From: Waddlia chondrophila WSU 86-1044
GTDB taxonomy: Bacteria; Chlamydiota; Chlamydiia; Chlamydiales; Waddliaceae
Direction of reading: 5' to 3'
NCBI RefSeq assembly: GCF_000092785.1
Contig: NC_014225.1
Coordinates: 1,377,340 to 1,441,339, forward strand
Length of the DNA stretch: 64,000 nucleotides
Shown piece by piece: positions 9,060-16,908 of the stretch. Each line of letters begins with the position of its first letter. The stretch's first letter is position 1. A program made the position numbers and the translations under genes. A model generated the notes under the pieces. The model saw only the letters and a list, made by a program, of their open reading frames with translations. It was not told the origin of the DNA and searched no databases.

Positions 9060-9878
9060 TCATTGATTGCGCTCAATCATTCGATCTTTTGCATCATTCT
9101 GCCGATTTTTCCTTTCCTCTTCTTCATGCAGCCTTTTTTTCGCATCATCTTCAATTCTCGACCTATTCACAGAATTTTCCTTTGCATCCAGCCGATCCCT
9201 TTCCCCTTCATCATCAGCACTGCCCTCAGGATTGTCTTTCAGTCCGATAATCTTAGGCTCTTCTATTTCACCTTTCAAACCGAATTCCTCCACATCCTGC
9301 GTTGGTGAATTAACCCAAAGCCCTTGCAAAACCTTAAGCTTATCTTTATAATTTTCCGAAAATTGAGCGCTTGTCACCGTTGTTGAAGACTCAGGATTTC
9401 CAACTCCAAACATCACTTCAAGACTTTTTAGCTGAGGAGCCTCACCCGTTGCAAAGTGGCTTAAGATCATCAGTTCTTGTTTTTGTCCGGTATCTACATT
9501 GATCTCCTGCTCTTTATAAATAACCTGAAGTTTTTCATCCAACGCTGCGTTAAGCAAAGCATCCAAACGCGCCAACGTCTTCTGATCAATTTTTGCCTGC
9601 TTTTCTTGACATGCAGACAGGATGTTATTCATGTTGCTGCAATTTTCTAAAACCAGCCTCCCAACCCCTCCCTCTTTCTGGGAAACCATCGTTGATAAAA
9701 GAATGCTGTTCTCATCGACAGAATCCGTAGAAACTCCCTTTGTTTCTGCGATTTCGCTACGAACCTGGTTGGTTAATTCCCGAAAAGCAGAGACATACTT
9801 ATCAAGTTCAGAACTTCTAATCTTAACGGGTTCGGAAAAACCTACACTAAACAAGTCTCTTGGGCCAATGCTTGCCAT
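9060..9878 (-). CDS. Hypothetical protein with charged C-terminal tail
   Basis: 272 residues. The start is placed at ATG 9878 because AAGGAGG sits five bases upstream; a GTG six bases earlier (9884) would put the ribosome site over the start. I recognise no family. Residues ~1-200 are mixed alpha/beta without cysteine motif or signal peptide; the last ~60 residues are dominated by Glu, Asp, Lys and Arg (ending KKRLHEEEERKNRQNDAK and a short tail), probably a disordered or coiled segment. Convergent with glpK, one base apart. A secreted effector is possible but not supported by a visible motif. Confidence 0.6.
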   Translation of the reverse strand: MASIGPRDLFSVGFSEPVKIRSSELDKYVSAFRELTNQVRSEIAETKGVSTDSVDENSILLSTMVSQKEGGVGRLVLENCSNMNNILSACQEKQAKIDQKTLARLDALLNAALDEKLQVIYKEQEINVDTGQKQELMILSHFATGEAPQLKSLEVMFGVGNPESSTTVTSAQFSENYKDKLKVLQGLWVNSPTQDVEEFGLKGEIEEPKIIGLKDNPEGSADDEGERDRLDAKENSVNRSRIEDDAKKRLHEEEERKNRQNDAKDRMIERNQ

Positions 9879-9896
9879 GTTCACCTCCTTCCCTTG

Positions 9897-9928
9897 AACC
9901 TATCCAAATATGAATAGACGGATAGATT
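9897..9928. repeat. AACCTATCC/GGATAGATT hairpin repeat, short copy
   Basis: AACCTATCC (9897-9905) and GGATAGATT (9920-9928) pair at 8 of 9 positions around a 14-base loop. The complementary strand carries CTATCCGTCTATTCATATTTGG, like the core of the copy at 4502. It sits just upstream of the ribosome site of the leftward gene that starts at 9878, so it could also act in that gene's 5' leader. Confidence 0.45.
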
Positions 9929-9977
9929 TCTTAAAATACATTATAATAATAATTTTAATAATAAACAACGCTTTTTA

Positions 9978-10092
9978 GACCTGCGATTGCGTCCTAATCT
10001 GTGGCCAAGCGCTACAGATGGAGGAGAAATTTATCGAAAGATAACCTTCAGCTGTAGATGATTGGCCACAGATTAGGACGCAATCACAGGTT
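9978..10092. repeat. MITE-like palindromic element, internally deleted copy
   Basis: Terminal arms 9978-10008 and 10062-10092 (31 bases, about two mismatches), with GATTGCGTCCTAATCTGTGG on the left and its complement on the right. An inner stem CTACAG (10012-10017)/CTGTAG (10052-10057) encloses GGAGGAGAAATTTATCGAAA, which recurs in the longer copy at 41965-42128; this copy lacks about 48 bases of that core. It lies between divergent genes (start of 9878 and start of 10178), so it is not simply a terminator. Remaining sequence in 9879-10177 shows only AT-rich presumed promoter DNA. Confidence 0.75.
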
Positions 10093-10177
10093 AGAGAGTG
10101 TCACTAATTCGGCATTGACATATCAAGTGCTCATTTGATAAATTCTATGGCAATATTATTATTAAGGGTAGACTCCC

Positions 10178-11056
10178 ATGAATATCGTAGAAACCATTGA
10201 TTTGGAAACTCTTGACCAAAACATCCCTGAAACAATTAAAGAACGTTCTATCCAAAAACTTGAAAATGGGTCGATTTTATTGTATCCCCATTTAAAATTC
10301 GGCCTTGAAGAGCAGGAAAAAGAATTTCTTACACCAGAAGTTCTGAAGCCGGGAACAAAAAACATCAGCTATCAAATCCAAACTGATTCTCTAAGCGGTT
10401 TGCAGCTTTCCGGAGAAGCTGGCGAACGACTGCGCCAGATGATCAAACGCTATGCTGAAACAAGCCGCAAGCTGATCCAAAAAGTTTTCCCCACTTATAT
10501 CGATCATATTGAAATGGGAAGGACCAGCTACCGTCCTGTAGAAGCAGAAGGGAGACAGACAAGCAGCCGCAAAGACGACACGCTATTGCATGTGGACGCC
10601 TTTCCTTCCAGCCCAGTCAGAGGAAGCCGTATCTTACGCGTGTTCGCCAACATCAACCCATCCCAAATTCCCAGAGTTTGGAAAGTCGGCGAACCTTTCG
10701 AGGATGTGATCAGACAAATGGCTCCTCGGGTGAAAAAACCTTTTACTCCGATTTTTCCGTTGATGAAATGGGTGGGGATCACAAAATCCCTTCGATCCCC
10801 CTACGATCACTACATGCTAAACATCCATGATTCAATGAAAAAAGATCAATCGTATCAAAATACCTGCCCACAACAGGTCGTGCAACTGCCTGCGGGATCG
10901 ACCTGGATGGTATACACAGACCAAGTTCCTCACGCAGTCCTCTCTGGACAATTTGTGCTTGAACAAACATTTTACCTTCCAGTTGAAGGCATGCAAAATC
11001 AACAGACATCGCCTCTTAGGCAGTTGGAAAGCCTTTTAAACCAAAACTTGGTATAA
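10178..11056 (+). CDS. kdoO: Kdo hydroxylase family protein (Fe(II)/2-oxoglutarate dioxygenase-like)
   Basis: 292 residues, no membrane span. It resembles the Kdo hydroxylase (KdoO) family, which 3-hydroxylates Kdo of Kdo2-lipid A in some Gram-negatives. Visible family features are TLLHVDAFPSSPVRGSR (His-x-Asp iron ligands, ~132-148), VFANINPSQIPRVWKVGEPFE (split here only for length: VFANINP and RVWKVGEPFE), YDHYMLNIHD, and PAGSTWMVYTDQVPHAVLSG (second iron His, ~250). It acts on the inner leaflet lipid A precursor. First of a head-to-tail run with the hydrolase, Mur ligase and ddl that follow (14-base gap to the next gene), all envelope functions. Confidence 0.85.
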   Translation: MNIVETIDLETLDQNIPETIKERSIQKLENGSILLYPHLKFGLEEQEKEFLTPEVLKPGTKNISYQIQTDSLSGLQLSGEAGERLRQMIKRYAETSRKLIQKVFPTYIDHIEMGRTSYRPVEAEGRQTSSRKDDTLLHVDAFPSSPVRGSRILRVFANINPSQIPRVWKVGEPFEDVIRQMAPRVKKPFTPIFPLMKWVGITKSLRSPYDHYMLNIHDSMKKDQSYQNTCPQQVVQLPAGSTWMVYTDQVPHAVLSGQFVLEQTFYLPVEGMQNQQTSPLRQLESLLNQNLV

Positions 11057-11070
11057 AGCGGACAAAAACC

Positions 11071-11814
11071 ATGTGGAGCAGGCAAGTCAAAGGATCTGGC
11101 AGCCCCATGCTTTGTCTGCACGGTTGGGGACAAACACATCAAAATCTCGAAACGCTTGCCGCTCTATTGACCTGCAGCGCATCTCCGATACTATTTGACC
11201 TGCCTGGATTTGGCCGGTCGCCGCCCCCTCCAGCCGTTTGGAGCGCAGATGATTACGCGAATCATCTAGCCTCATACATGACTGAAAACAACATTGAAAA
11301 AGCTTCTTTCCTTGGACACTCCTTCGGAGGCAAGATTGCTCTTTGCTTTGCTGAAAAGTATCCTGAAAAAATCGACCGCCTGATCCTTATGGCTCCTTCC
11401 GGATTGAAACCCAAACTTTCACTGGCAAAGAAATTGCGAAGGCTCGGGATCCGAACTAGTGCTCGCTTCGTGAAAGCTTATGACAGAGCCTTTGGGAAAA
11501 CAATTTTCAACGATGTTTTTACTCCCCGCTTTGGATCGAGCGACTATCAAAACGCAGGAGCAATGCGTCCAATTCTTGTGAAATCGGTAAACGAGGACAT
11601 CTCTTCTAAAATCAAAAGCATTCAATGTCCCACTCTACTACTATGGGGAAGGAAAGACATGGAAACCCCTTTGGAAATCGGCGAAAGGATGCATCGCCTA
11701 ATTGCCGGCAGCAAGCTGTGTATTTTTCCCCATCACGATCACTACCTTTGCAATGATGTCGGCGCTCATCTGATGGCAGATTATATCCTCGACTTCTTGC
11801 GAGAGAGTCTATGA
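11071..11814 (+). CDS. Alpha/beta hydrolase
   Basis: 247 residues, cytoplasmic. The fold is plain: oxyanion strand LCLHGWGQ (~10), nucleophile elbow GHSFGG (Ser ~83), acid strand LLWGRKDMETP (Asp ~192) and catalytic His in FPHHDHYL (~224). The substrate cannot be read from the sequence; related short enzymes (MhpC/BioH-like) cleave C-C or ester bonds. It lies between kdoO and the Mur ligase gene and its TGA overlaps the next start as ATGA (11811-11814), indicating translational coupling. The overlap lies inside a copy of the AACCTATCC repeat. Confidence 0.85.
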   Translation: MWSRQVKGSGSPMLCLHGWGQTHQNLETLAALLTCSASPILFDLPGFGRSPPPPAVWSADDYANHLASYMTENNIEKASFLGHSFGGKIALCFAEKYPEKIDRLILMAPSGLKPKLSLAKKLRRLGIRTSARFVKAYDRAFGKTIFNDVFTPRFGSSDYQNAGAMRPILVKSVNEDISSKIKSIQCPTLLLWGRKDMETPLEIGERMHRLIAGSKLCIFPHHDHYLCNDVGAHLMADYILDFLRESL

Positions 11815-11858
11815 ACCTATCCCTATATTCAAATTTGACATCTATTCCTTCTTTTTGG
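11811..11858 (+). repeat. AACCTATCC repeat copy forming the start of the Mur ligase gene
   Basis: ATGAACCTATCC followed by TATATTCAAATTTGACATCT and a pyrimidine run matches 4502-4550 with about three differences in the first 37 bases. It supplies the stop codon of the hydrolase gene, the start codon of the Mur ligase gene and residues MNLSLYSNLTSIPSF. The right-hand GGATAGATT arm is missing here. The same core occurs on the minus strand at 27531-27575. Confidence 0.55.
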
Positions 11859-13409
11859 CTATTTTTTATCAGCTGTCTTCTCTTTTCAACAAAACGGCTA
11901 TTCCGCTACCTCCGCTTCCTACAGCAAGATGCTTATTTACCCAAACGGTTTGTTGAATGGCTATGGAAAGAGCAGGCTTATGATAAAAAAGGAACTGCAA
12001 TCGCTCTTTTAAGCGCTATCCTGCCCTCCAAATGGAGCTTGGAAGTGTGCGCATTTTTACTCTTGCTCATCACCTTTTTAGAAAACAACCCATTGAGAGA
12101 AGGGAAATTAAAGCTTCAACTCACCCCCCGCGCCAAACGGATCGCCGCCATAGCTTTTATCCTATATCTGCCTCTTCAAATTCTTTCAGCTTTTTACCTG
12201 GCTTCCTTTTTTGGCCAACTTCTTATTTTCCAATCGCTTCCCTTTCTTTTAATCGCTTCTCTTTATCTTCTCTCTTATGATGAATCCCGCCGGCAAAAAA
12301 TTTTGATCAAAGGAGCAAAACAGAAGCTCAAAAAGATTGATCCTTATGTCATCGGGATCACCGGAAGCTATGGAAAAACAAGCACAAAAGATGCGCTAGG
12401 ACAGCTGCTGCAAATCACTCTGGGATCAACTTTTTGGCCCTCAAAAGGGATCAATACAGACATGGGGATCACTCGATCGATCAGGGAGCGGCTGGAGCCA
12501 TTGACAAAATACGCTGTGATTGAAATGGCAGCTTACGGAACGGGATCGATCAGGAGGCTTTGCGGGCTGACTCCTCCTCATGCCGGAATCATCACCGGAA
12601 TTGGACTTGCGCATCTAGACAGGTTTGGCGACCAGAAGACCATTTACCAAGCAAAATCAGAACTGGCACAGGCAATACCTGAAGAAGGCATTCTCATCTG
12701 CAATGGAGATAATCCGGGAACTCGGCAAATCTCAGCGGAATTTAAAAAACAAACCACTCTTCTTTACGGATTGGATAATAGTAAAAGAGATCTAGATTGC
12801 TGGATTACTCCTCTTGAATTGACCAAAGAAGGAACGCGGTTCCGTATCGAATGGGAAGGAAAATCTTTTGAAGGCATCACTTCTTTGTATGGGAACACCT
12901 CTCTATCCAACTGTGCCGGCGCGTTTGCCATGGCCTGCGCACTGGGCGCTCAACCCGATTTTGCAGCTGCTGCGCTATCTACATTGATTCCTGTGAACAA
13001 CCGCTTGCAAATCTCAAGAGATGAAGAAAGGACCTATATTCACGACGCTTACAACTCCAATCCGGAAGGCTTTCTCTCAGCCCTTCATGTACTGCATCAA
13101 ATGCCTGCGCGGAAACGGATTTTGATGACTCCAGGGATGATCGAACTAGCAGAACAAAACCTTAACATGCATCACAAAGTGGGTTATCAAGCGGCGAAAG
13201 TATGCGATCTGGCAATCCTGGTTGGCAAAACAAATCGTGAAAGTTTATCTTTAGGCTTAATCGCAGGCGGATTTACACAAAGTCAAATCATCACAGCCGA
13301 GCACCGTTCCGAAGCGTTTGAGAAATTGGCAGCCGTCATGGAAAAAGGCGACGCCGTCCTGATCGAAAATGACCTTCCCGATCTTTATGAACATAAGGAG
13401 AGTTTTTAA
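11811..13409 (+). CDS. murF: Membrane-embedded Mur ligase (MurF-like)
   Basis: 532 residues. The C-terminal ~350 residues are a Mur ligase: ATP loop GITGSYGKTST (182-192), the aspartate/lysine region VIEMAAYGTGSI and GLAHLDRFGD, NGDNPGTRQ, and the third-domain IHDAYNSNPEGFLSAL (Mur ligase DxYNxNP motif). MurF joins D-Ala-D-Ala to the UDP-MurNAc-tripeptide. Unlike cytosolic MurF, the first ~160 residues contain several hydrophobic spans (about 11-26, 78-91, 111-130, 131-155) in place of the normal substrate domain, so the substrate may be lipid-linked or different. Its stop overlaps the ddl start (TAATG at 13407-13411). The first ~15 residues derive from a dispersed repeat, so the original start may be elsewhere. 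Confidence 0.75.
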   Translation: MNLSLYSNLTSIPSFWLFFISCLLFSTKRLFRYLRFLQQDAYLPKRFVEWLWKEQAYDKKGTAIALLSAILPSKWSLEVCAFLLLLITFLENNPLREGKLKLQLTPRAKRIAAIAFILYLPLQILSAFYLASFFGQLLIFQSLPFLLIASLYLLSYDESRRQKILIKGAKQKLKKIDPYVIGITGSYGKTSTKDALGQLLQITLGSTFWPSKGINTDMGITRSIRERLEPLTKYAVIEMAAYGTGSIRRLCGLTPPHAGIITGIGLAHLDRFGDQKTIYQAKSELAQAIPEEGILICNGDNPGTRQISAEFKKQTTLLYGLDNSKRDLDCWITPLELTKEGTRFRIEWEGKSFEGITSLYGNTSLSNCAGAFAMACALGAQPDFAAAALSTLIPVNNRLQISRDEERTYIHDAYNSNPEGFLSALHVLHQMPARKRILMTPGMIELAEQNLNMHHKVGYQAAKVCDLAILVGKTNRESLSLGLIAGGFTQSQIITAEHRSEAFEKLAAVMEKGDAVLIENDLPDLYEHKESF

Positions 13410-14551
13410 TGCTCGATTTAGCAGTGCTTTTCGGAGGGCGATCAATCGAACATGAAATCTCTGTCATCACAGGCCTGCAGGCGATCTTAGCGTTGAATCC
13501 GAAAAAATACAAAATCCTTCCTGTCTATTTTGCATTAAACGGAAAATGGTATACAGGCGATCCCTTGCTTGAAAGAAGTTTTTACAGAAAACTTCCTGCA
13601 GCTTACTCCGATCTGACAGAGATTACACTTTTACCAGATCCCTCTATAGGAGGTTTTAAAGATCTTGCTTTAAACCGCACCTACCCTGTCGATCGGTGCC
13701 TCCTTTGCTTTCACGGACAATACGGAGAAGATGGCTGCGTCCAAGGGCTTTTGGAGCTTGCCGGTCTACCTTACACAGGTTCACGAGTGCTTTCTTCTGC
13801 TTTAACGATGAGCAAATCGCATACGAAACTTCTATTACAAGCTTTAAACATTCCGTGCCTTCCTCATGTCGTCGTTGATAAGCAGGAAGCGGTTAGCGAT
13901 CTTGCCGCTGTCAGAAAAAAAATCCTAGACACATTGAGATATCCTCTGTTTATTAAACCGAACCATCTTGGCTCAAGCATCGGCATTGCTAAGGCGACGG
14001 ACAAAAATTCACTAGATCGGGCGCTGGCAAAAGTGTTTCTCTACGACTCTGCTGCCATCATCGAACCGTATCTCGACAATCTTTTGGAAATCAATGTTTC
14101 TGTACTTGAAGGAGACCCTCCACGCTCATCAGCTGTAGAGATCCCGATTGCCAGTCAAGAAGCTCTCAGTTATGAAGATAAGTATCTCAAGGGAGGAGCC
14201 AAAAGCACCGGCGGCTCAAGCCAAGGAATGGCTGGACTGACACGGATGATCGATCCGCAAGACCTGGATTTAAAAATCAAACAGGGAGTGATTAATCACG
14301 CTTTAAAGGCATTTAAAGAGCTTAGCTGTTCCGGAGTGTGCCGATTTGACTTTATGTTAGACACGTCAACGGAAACTCTTTATTTCAATGAAGCAAATCC
14401 TATCCCTGGTTCGCTGTCTTTTTACCTTTGGGATCGAACCGAGCCAAAACTACTCTATTCAGAATTGCTGGATGTGTTAATTGAACGCTGCGCGCACAAA
14501 AGTGCGCTGCAACGCTCTTTGAAAAAGGATTTTGGCTTTCAAGCGCTTTGA
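13409..14551 (+). CDS. ddl: D-alanine--D-alanine ligase, stand-alone
   Basis: Makes D-Ala-D-Ala with ATP. 380 residues, normal for VanA/Ddl type II-like enzymes. ATP-grasp hallmarks are LFGGRSIEHEIS (~8-19), HGQYGEDGCVQGLLELAGLP, YTGSRVLSSALTMSK, FIKPNHLGSSIGI (~187), EINVSVLEG and the metal-binding FNEANPIPGSLSF (~329). Ribosome site AAGGAG lies nine bases upstream and the start overlaps the Mur ligase stop. In Chlamydiaceae Ddl is, as I recall, fused to MurC; here it is free and paired with a MurF-like ligase. Its TGA (14549-14551) touches the palindromic element at 14551-14634. Confidence 0.93.
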   Translation: MLDLAVLFGGRSIEHEISVITGLQAILALNPKKYKILPVYFALNGKWYTGDPLLERSFYRKLPAAYSDLTEITLLPDPSIGGFKDLALNRTYPVDRCLLCFHGQYGEDGCVQGLLELAGLPYTGSRVLSSALTMSKSHTKLLLQALNIPCLPHVVVDKQEAVSDLAAVRKKILDTLRYPLFIKPNHLGSSIGIAKATDKNSLDRALAKVFLYDSAAIIEPYLDNLLEINVSVLEGDPPRSSAVEIPIASQEALSYEDKYLKGGAKSTGGSSQGMAGLTRMIDPQDLDLKIKQGVINHALKAFKELSCSGVCRFDFMLDTSTETLYFNEANPIPGSLSFYLWDRTEPKLLYSELLDVLIERCAHKSALQRSLKKDFGFQAL

Positions 14552-14634
14552 CCCCTGATTGCGTCCTAATCCCCGGACAAAAATCTGCCGTTCATCAACA
14601 GCGTTTGTCAGGGGATTAGGACGCAATCAGGGGT
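14551..14634. repeat. MITE-like palindromic element, copy with different core
   Basis: Arms 14551-14579 and 14606-14634 (29 bases, one mismatch) share GATTGCGTCCTAATC with the elements at 9978 and 41965, but begin ACCCCT and enclose an unrelated 26-base loop. It starts in the last base of the ddl stop codon and ends just before the stop of the leftward gene at 14640, so it probably terminates both transcripts. Confidence 0.75.
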
Positions 14635-14639
14635 TTGAA

Positions 14640-15086
14640 TTAGTTGTTTTTTTCGTTCACTTCAACGCCAAATGAAATGACTGGCCCGATCTCATCATCT
14701 AGATTAACTCCGGCCTGAATCTTTCCTGTGACGAAACCTCTAAAAGGTCTCCAAGAATGCAGATCGGTGCTGAAGAGTAGCTGTCCGTCTTTGATCCTCA
14801 TTAATACCGTACGATTGAATTGCACCTGATGATTTACTCCTTCAGGTTTGAGCAACGTCACAAGATCCCCATCTAAAAACAGATCTAAAGGAAAAAGATC
14901 CCCCTCGGAAAATTCGATCGCGATGTTTGAAACCTTACCCATCATGATCTCTTGAAACATCTCCTTGGACAACTGTCTCACATTGACAAAATCAATCAGC
15001 TCAACATCATGATCATTTGCAGTGAGAGGCTGAAATTGAATAAAGGGAATAACAACTGTAGAAATTAATAAACAAAATCGTCTCAT
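14640..15086 (-). CDS. Hypothetical secreted protein
   Basis: 148 residues with a signal peptide: MRRFCLLISTVVIPFIQF, then likely cleavage after PLTA (~23). The mature part is beta-rich (alternating hydrophobic residues in FNRTVLMRIKDGQLLFSTDL and GFVTGKIQAGVNLDDEIGPV, divided here for length) and has no cysteine. I recognise no family; a periplasmic beta-sandwich or outer-membrane-associated protein is the most one can say. Monocistronic, transcribed away from aroA; the 59-base gap to aroA would hold both promoters. Confidence 0.6.
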   Translation of the reverse strand: MRRFCLLISTVVIPFIQFQPLTANDHDVELIDFVNVRQLSKEMFQEIMMGKVSNIAIEFSEGDLFPLDLFLDGDLVTLLKPEGVNHQVQFNRTVLMRIKDGQLLFSTDLHSWRPFRGFVTGKIQAGVNLDDEIGPVISFGVEVNEKNN

Positions 15087-15145
15087 ATCAAACTCCAGGT
15101 TATGCGTTATGAAAAGTTTATTCTAATGAATCAATAAAGTCTAGG

Positions 15146-16399
15146 TTGACGAAGAATTTTACTCCGCTCTACAATCATGAGATGAGACTAAACGCCCCTC
15201 CTTCCAAAGCTCATACGCTGCGCGCTCTTTTTTTAGGCGCTCTGGCACAGGGAAAAACTGTCCTGCAATCTCCTCTTCTAGCAGATGATCAAAAAGTCGC
15301 CATCCAGGCTCTTAAACAACTAGGTGCCGACATTTCAATTCAAAGAGATTCAGCAACCATCCAAGGAACTGGAGGGAATCGGGTCCAAGATTCAGGATCC
15401 CTCTTTGTCGGAAACAGCGGCGTTACCTGCCGGTTTTTATCCGCCATTGCTCCTCTTCTTTGCAAACAAAGTGTCGCAATCGATGGAGACCTTGCCATGC
15501 GAAAGCGCCCATTGACACAGCTGCTCATTGCTCTGGAACCTCTAGGAATTCATTCCGACAGCGAAACAGGCTGCCCCCCCCTCACATTGACCTGCAAGCG
15601 ATTTACGGGAGGAGCCACGTCAGTTGCGGGAAATATCAGCTCCCAATACCTTTCCGCAATTCTTCTGGCAGCTCCGTTTGCAGAGAATGATATCGTCGTT
15701 TCAATAGACGGAGAGCTGAAGTCCGGCCCTTATGTGGAAATCACTTTAGACATGATGCGGCGTTTTGGAGCTGAAGTGGAGCATGAAGGCTCTACCTATA
15801 GGGTAACGGCTGGAAAGCGATACAAGGCTGTAGCTCCTTATGAAATCGAAGGCGATTACTCAAACGCTTCCTACTTTCTTGCACAGGCTGCAATCACGCA
15901 TACAAGAATCACTATCGACCGCTTGATGCCGAACAGCCTTCAAGGGGATAGAAAAATCCTTGATTTACTCAAGCAATTCGGATGCAATGTCAGCAGGGAA
16001 GGCTCAAGCGTCACTGTCGAGGGAAGACCTTTGTCCTCCATCTGCGTAGAGATGAGCGATACCCCCGATCTAGTCCCGACCGTTGCCGTCATCGCAGCAT
16101 TTGCCAAGGGAACAACAAAAATCAACGGTGTGGGGCACTTGCGCTACAAAGAAACCGATCGGTTGAAAGCGATCGTTTCCGAATTAAAAAAGATGGGGAT
16201 CAAGGCGTTTTCTGAAGAGGAAACTCTTTGGATTGAGGGCGGGACACCTCAAGCTGCCGAGATCGACACTTACAACGATCACCGAATTGCCATGGCCTTT
16301 TCCGTTGCTAAACGGGCAATTCCCAAGATCGTGATCCGTTGTCCCGAGTGTGTCAATAAGTCCTTTCCAGATTTTTTCGATCTATGGAATCTACAATGA
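15146..16399 (+). CDS. aroA: 3-phosphoshikimate 1-carboxyvinyltransferase (EPSP synthase)
   Basis: Transfers enolpyruvyl from PEP to shikimate 3-phosphate. 417 residues from a TTG at 15146; ATG at 15182 (MRLNAPPSKAHTLRA) is an alternative that begins at the usual substrate-binding PSKS-like motif, here PPSKAHT. Other hallmarks are LFVGNSGVTCRFL (the NSGT region, ~88), MRKRPLTQLL (~120), SSQYLSAILLA (~165), SDTPDLVPTVAVIA (~302), LRYKETDRLKAI (~332) and YNDHRIAMAFSV (~378). First gene of aroA-aroK-aroB-aroDE; overlaps aroK. The order matches Chlamydia except that aroC is not between aroK and aroB. Confidence 0.95.
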   Translation: MTKNFTPLYNHEMRLNAPPSKAHTLRALFLGALAQGKTVLQSPLLADDQKVAIQALKQLGADISIQRDSATIQGTGGNRVQDSGSLFVGNSGVTCRFLSAIAPLLCKQSVAIDGDLAMRKRPLTQLLIALEPLGIHSDSETGCPPLTLTCKRFTGGATSVAGNISSQYLSAILLAAPFAENDIVVSIDGELKSGPYVEITLDMMRRFGAEVEHEGSTYRVTAGKRYKAVAPYEIEGDYSNASYFLAQAAITHTRITIDRLMPNSLQGDRKILDLLKQFGCNVSREGSSVTVEGRPLSSICVEMSDTPDLVPTVAVIAAFAKGTTKINGVGHLRYKETDRLKAIVSELKKMGIKAFSEEETLWIEGGTPQAAEIDTYNDHRIAMAFSVAKRAIPKIVIRCPECVNKSFPDFFDLWNLQ

Positions 16400-16908
16400 A
16401 CCGATCCACAAATTCAAAAATCGTATTGATTGGCTATCGAGGCGTTGGAAAAACGACATTAGGGAAAGCATTAGCCGATACTTTGAAACGCCCTTTTATT
16501 GACACCGATGATCTCATCGTCCAAGCTGCTAAACGCTCCATACCGGAAATTTTTAATCATGAAGGGGAACCTGGCTTCCGCCTGATCGAAAAACGTGTGA
16601 TCGCTTCCATCAATATCCCAAATGCTGTGATCGCCTGCGGAGGCGGAGCAATTCTCGATTCGGACAACGTTCGATCCCTAAAAAATAACGGATACCTCCT
16701 TTGGCTCACAGCTACATCCGGCACGCTCTTATGCAGAATCTCCAATGAGGCCAACAGGCCTCCACTCACTCTCCTGCCTCCCTTAGAGGAAATTGAAACA
16801 GTCTTGAAACAAAGAACCCCTCTGTATGCGCAATACGCAGACCGCACACTCTCGACAGAAGGAAAATCTATTCAAAAACTTCTCGATGAAATCATTAAGG
16901 ACTTATGA
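16384..16908 (+). CDS. aroK: Shikimate kinase
   Basis: ATP-dependent phosphorylation of shikimate at the 3-hydroxyl. 174 residues: P-loop GYRGVGKTTLG (~17-27), shikimate-binding DTDD (~40), GFRLIEKRVI (~61), ACGGGAIL (~79) and lid region NEANRPPL (~120). It overlaps aroA by 16 bases; an alternative ATG at 16396 overlaps the aroA stop exactly as ATGA and is perhaps the true start. Its own TGA overlaps the aroB ATG at 16905. Part of the coupled aro operon. Confidence 0.93.
   Translation: MESTMNRSTNSKIVLIGYRGVGKTTLGKALADTLKRPFIDTDDLIVQAAKRSIPEIFNHEGEPGFRLIEKRVIASINIPNAVIACGGGAILDSDNVRSLKNNGYLLWLTATSGTLLCRISNEANRPPLTLLPPLEEIETVLKQRTPLYAQYADRTLSTEGKSIQKLLDEIIKDL

Noticed and set aside
9063-9351. 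Rightward Ser/Phe-rich frames antisense to the charged protein at 9060
   Set aside because: Composition is the mirror of the Glu/Lys-rich tail on the other strand; no ribosome site.
10021-10060. CRISPR-like repeats around the palindromes
   Set aside because: Repeats are inverted, not regularly spaced direct repeats; no cas genes.
12345-12480. MurC or folylpolyglutamate synthase instead of MurF-like
   Set aside because: DxYNxNP motif and adjacency to ddl favour MurF-type; uncertainty noted in the feature.
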